From the NCBI RefSeq assembly GCF_000711955.1, contig NZ_JONR01000019.1, positions 1 to 64,000 of the forward strand: 64,000 nt of DNA, given 5' to 3'. This stretch comes from Nevskia soli DSM 19509. Lineage in GTDB: Bacteria > Pseudomonadota > Gammaproteobacteria > Nevskiales > Nevskiaceae. Both the position numbers and the translations under genes were made by a program. Below are positions 63,468-64,000 of the stretch, in pieces (the first letter of the stretch is position 1; every line of letters starts with the position of its first letter). A model generated the notes under the pieces. The model worked only from the letters and a program-made list of their open reading frames with translations. It did no database searches and had not been told where the DNA came from.

Positions 63468-63696
63468 GCAAACAGGCCCTGTACCTTCCGGAATCAAGCG
63501 GGGCAGCGCGCCCGGCGGCGCATATGATATCCGCGAACGAGGGGCCCGGATTCAGCCTGGCGGCAAGGCCACTGTGGATAATTTGCTACCTGCATCACAA
63601 ACGCCTTCGGGAATCGATGGACGGCACTGGTCGCTGCGTGTAGTTTCTGCACATCCGCCCGTTGGGGTGCGGAAAGCTCTTCCAGGGAGAACACCG

Positions 63697-63894
63697 ATGC
63701 TCAAATCATTCCGCGACAGCCTGCTGACCACCGCCATGGCGATGACGCCGTTTTTGCTGACGGCTTGCGGCGACGATAAAACCAATGGCCAGTCGAAATT
63801 CGAAATCGTGGTACTCGCGCTGCTCTGCTGCACCGTTTCGCTCGGCCACAGCTGGCTGAAGACGCGCAAGATCCCCGCTCAGCCGGCTGTTTGA
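63697..63894 (+). CDS. Small lipoprotein/membrane peptide
   Basis: The gene encodes 65 residues from the ATG at 63697 with AGGGAG eight bases upstream. It begins MLKSFRDSLLTTAMAMTPFL with a lipobox-like LLTAC at residues 27-31, then the short polar stretch GDDKTNGQSK, then a second hydrophobic segment (FEIVVLALLCCTVSLGHSWL) and a basic tail. It could be lipidated at the first Cys or be a two-helix membrane peptide. I do not recognise a family. The 229-bp spacer to the Hsp70-like gene contains no other frame I support, and nothing is seen from 63895 to the window end. Confidence 0.55.
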   Translation: MLKSFRDSLLTTAMAMTPFLLTACGDDKTNGQSKFEIVVLALLCCTVSLGHSWLKTRKIPAQPAV

Positions 63895-64000
63895 TCCGAC
63901 GCAGTTCACCAACACGCGTCAAGGCCGGGAGTGGAAGGGATCAGGGTTTCACCTTCAAGCCTCCATGGAACCCTGCAATGTAGGATATTTTCGATCTGTT

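Overview
The window is GC-rich DNA from a gammaproteobacterial chromosome. Several gene orders are typical of that class: tig-clpP-clpX-lon-hupB-tRNA-Val-tRNA-Asp-ppiD facing fabI, yafS-like/rnhA/dnaQ beside gloB, fadB-fadA, and surE-pcm-dedA-nlpD. Together with alaC-hom-thrC-recJ and an ExbB/ExbD/AgmX operon, this suggests a Xanthomonadales or Nevskiales (Solimonadaceae-like) relative. That placement is inference from gene order and codon use.

Positions 1-22.3 kb are accessory. An IS110-type transposase runs off the left edge, and a strongly foldable segment lies just upstream of its start (bridge-RNA candidate). Next comes a polymorphic-toxin locus on the minus strand. A giant Rhs/YD-repeat protein of about 5,267 residues carries eight internal tandem cadherin-like repeats and a C-terminal LysM. 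Its zincin metallopeptidase toxin tip is displaced into another frame at a run of six C/G, and a small putative immunity gene overlaps the tip. A truncated, start-less DNA/RNA non-specific endonuclease tip follows. Divergent from Rhs is a 1,010-residue lipoprotein with calcium-binding type 3 repeats and a cysteine-poor FGE/SUMF1-like C-terminal domain. An 18-bp degenerate repeat bounds this block on both sides (382-399 and 20441-20458), and the right copy abuts the 3' stump of an EamA transporter. Two hypothetical genes (one with an in-frame TGA) and a cloverleaf-like palindrome complete the region.

Positions 22.3-31 kb hold the fatty-acid beta-oxidation operon fadBA, a divergent phasin-like gene with a clear promoter, an ArsR-methyltransferase fusion, dnaQ, rnhA, a YafS-like methyltransferase and gloB. 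Positions 31-40 kb hold nine tightly coupled genes: a secreted protein, three TPR proteins (two of them lipoproteins), a small exported protein, ExbB, two ExbD proteins and an AgmX/TonB-like protein. They look like one proton-driven envelope machine of unknown task.

Positions 40-50 kb hold fabI, ppiD, two tRNAs, hupB, lon, clpX, clpP, tig and tRNA-Leu (protein folding and quality control). Positions 50-64 kb hold a FecCD/HmuV-type importer pair, recJ, the threonine genes thrC-hom with alaC, an exported peroxiredoxin, nlpD, dedA, pcm, surE, an Smr protein, a YegD-like Hsp70 and a small lipoprotein. Repeats of note are heptameric YAGTGRY arrays that flank two convergent gene pairs, and a 266-bp element with 31-bp inverted ends wedged between surE and pcm.
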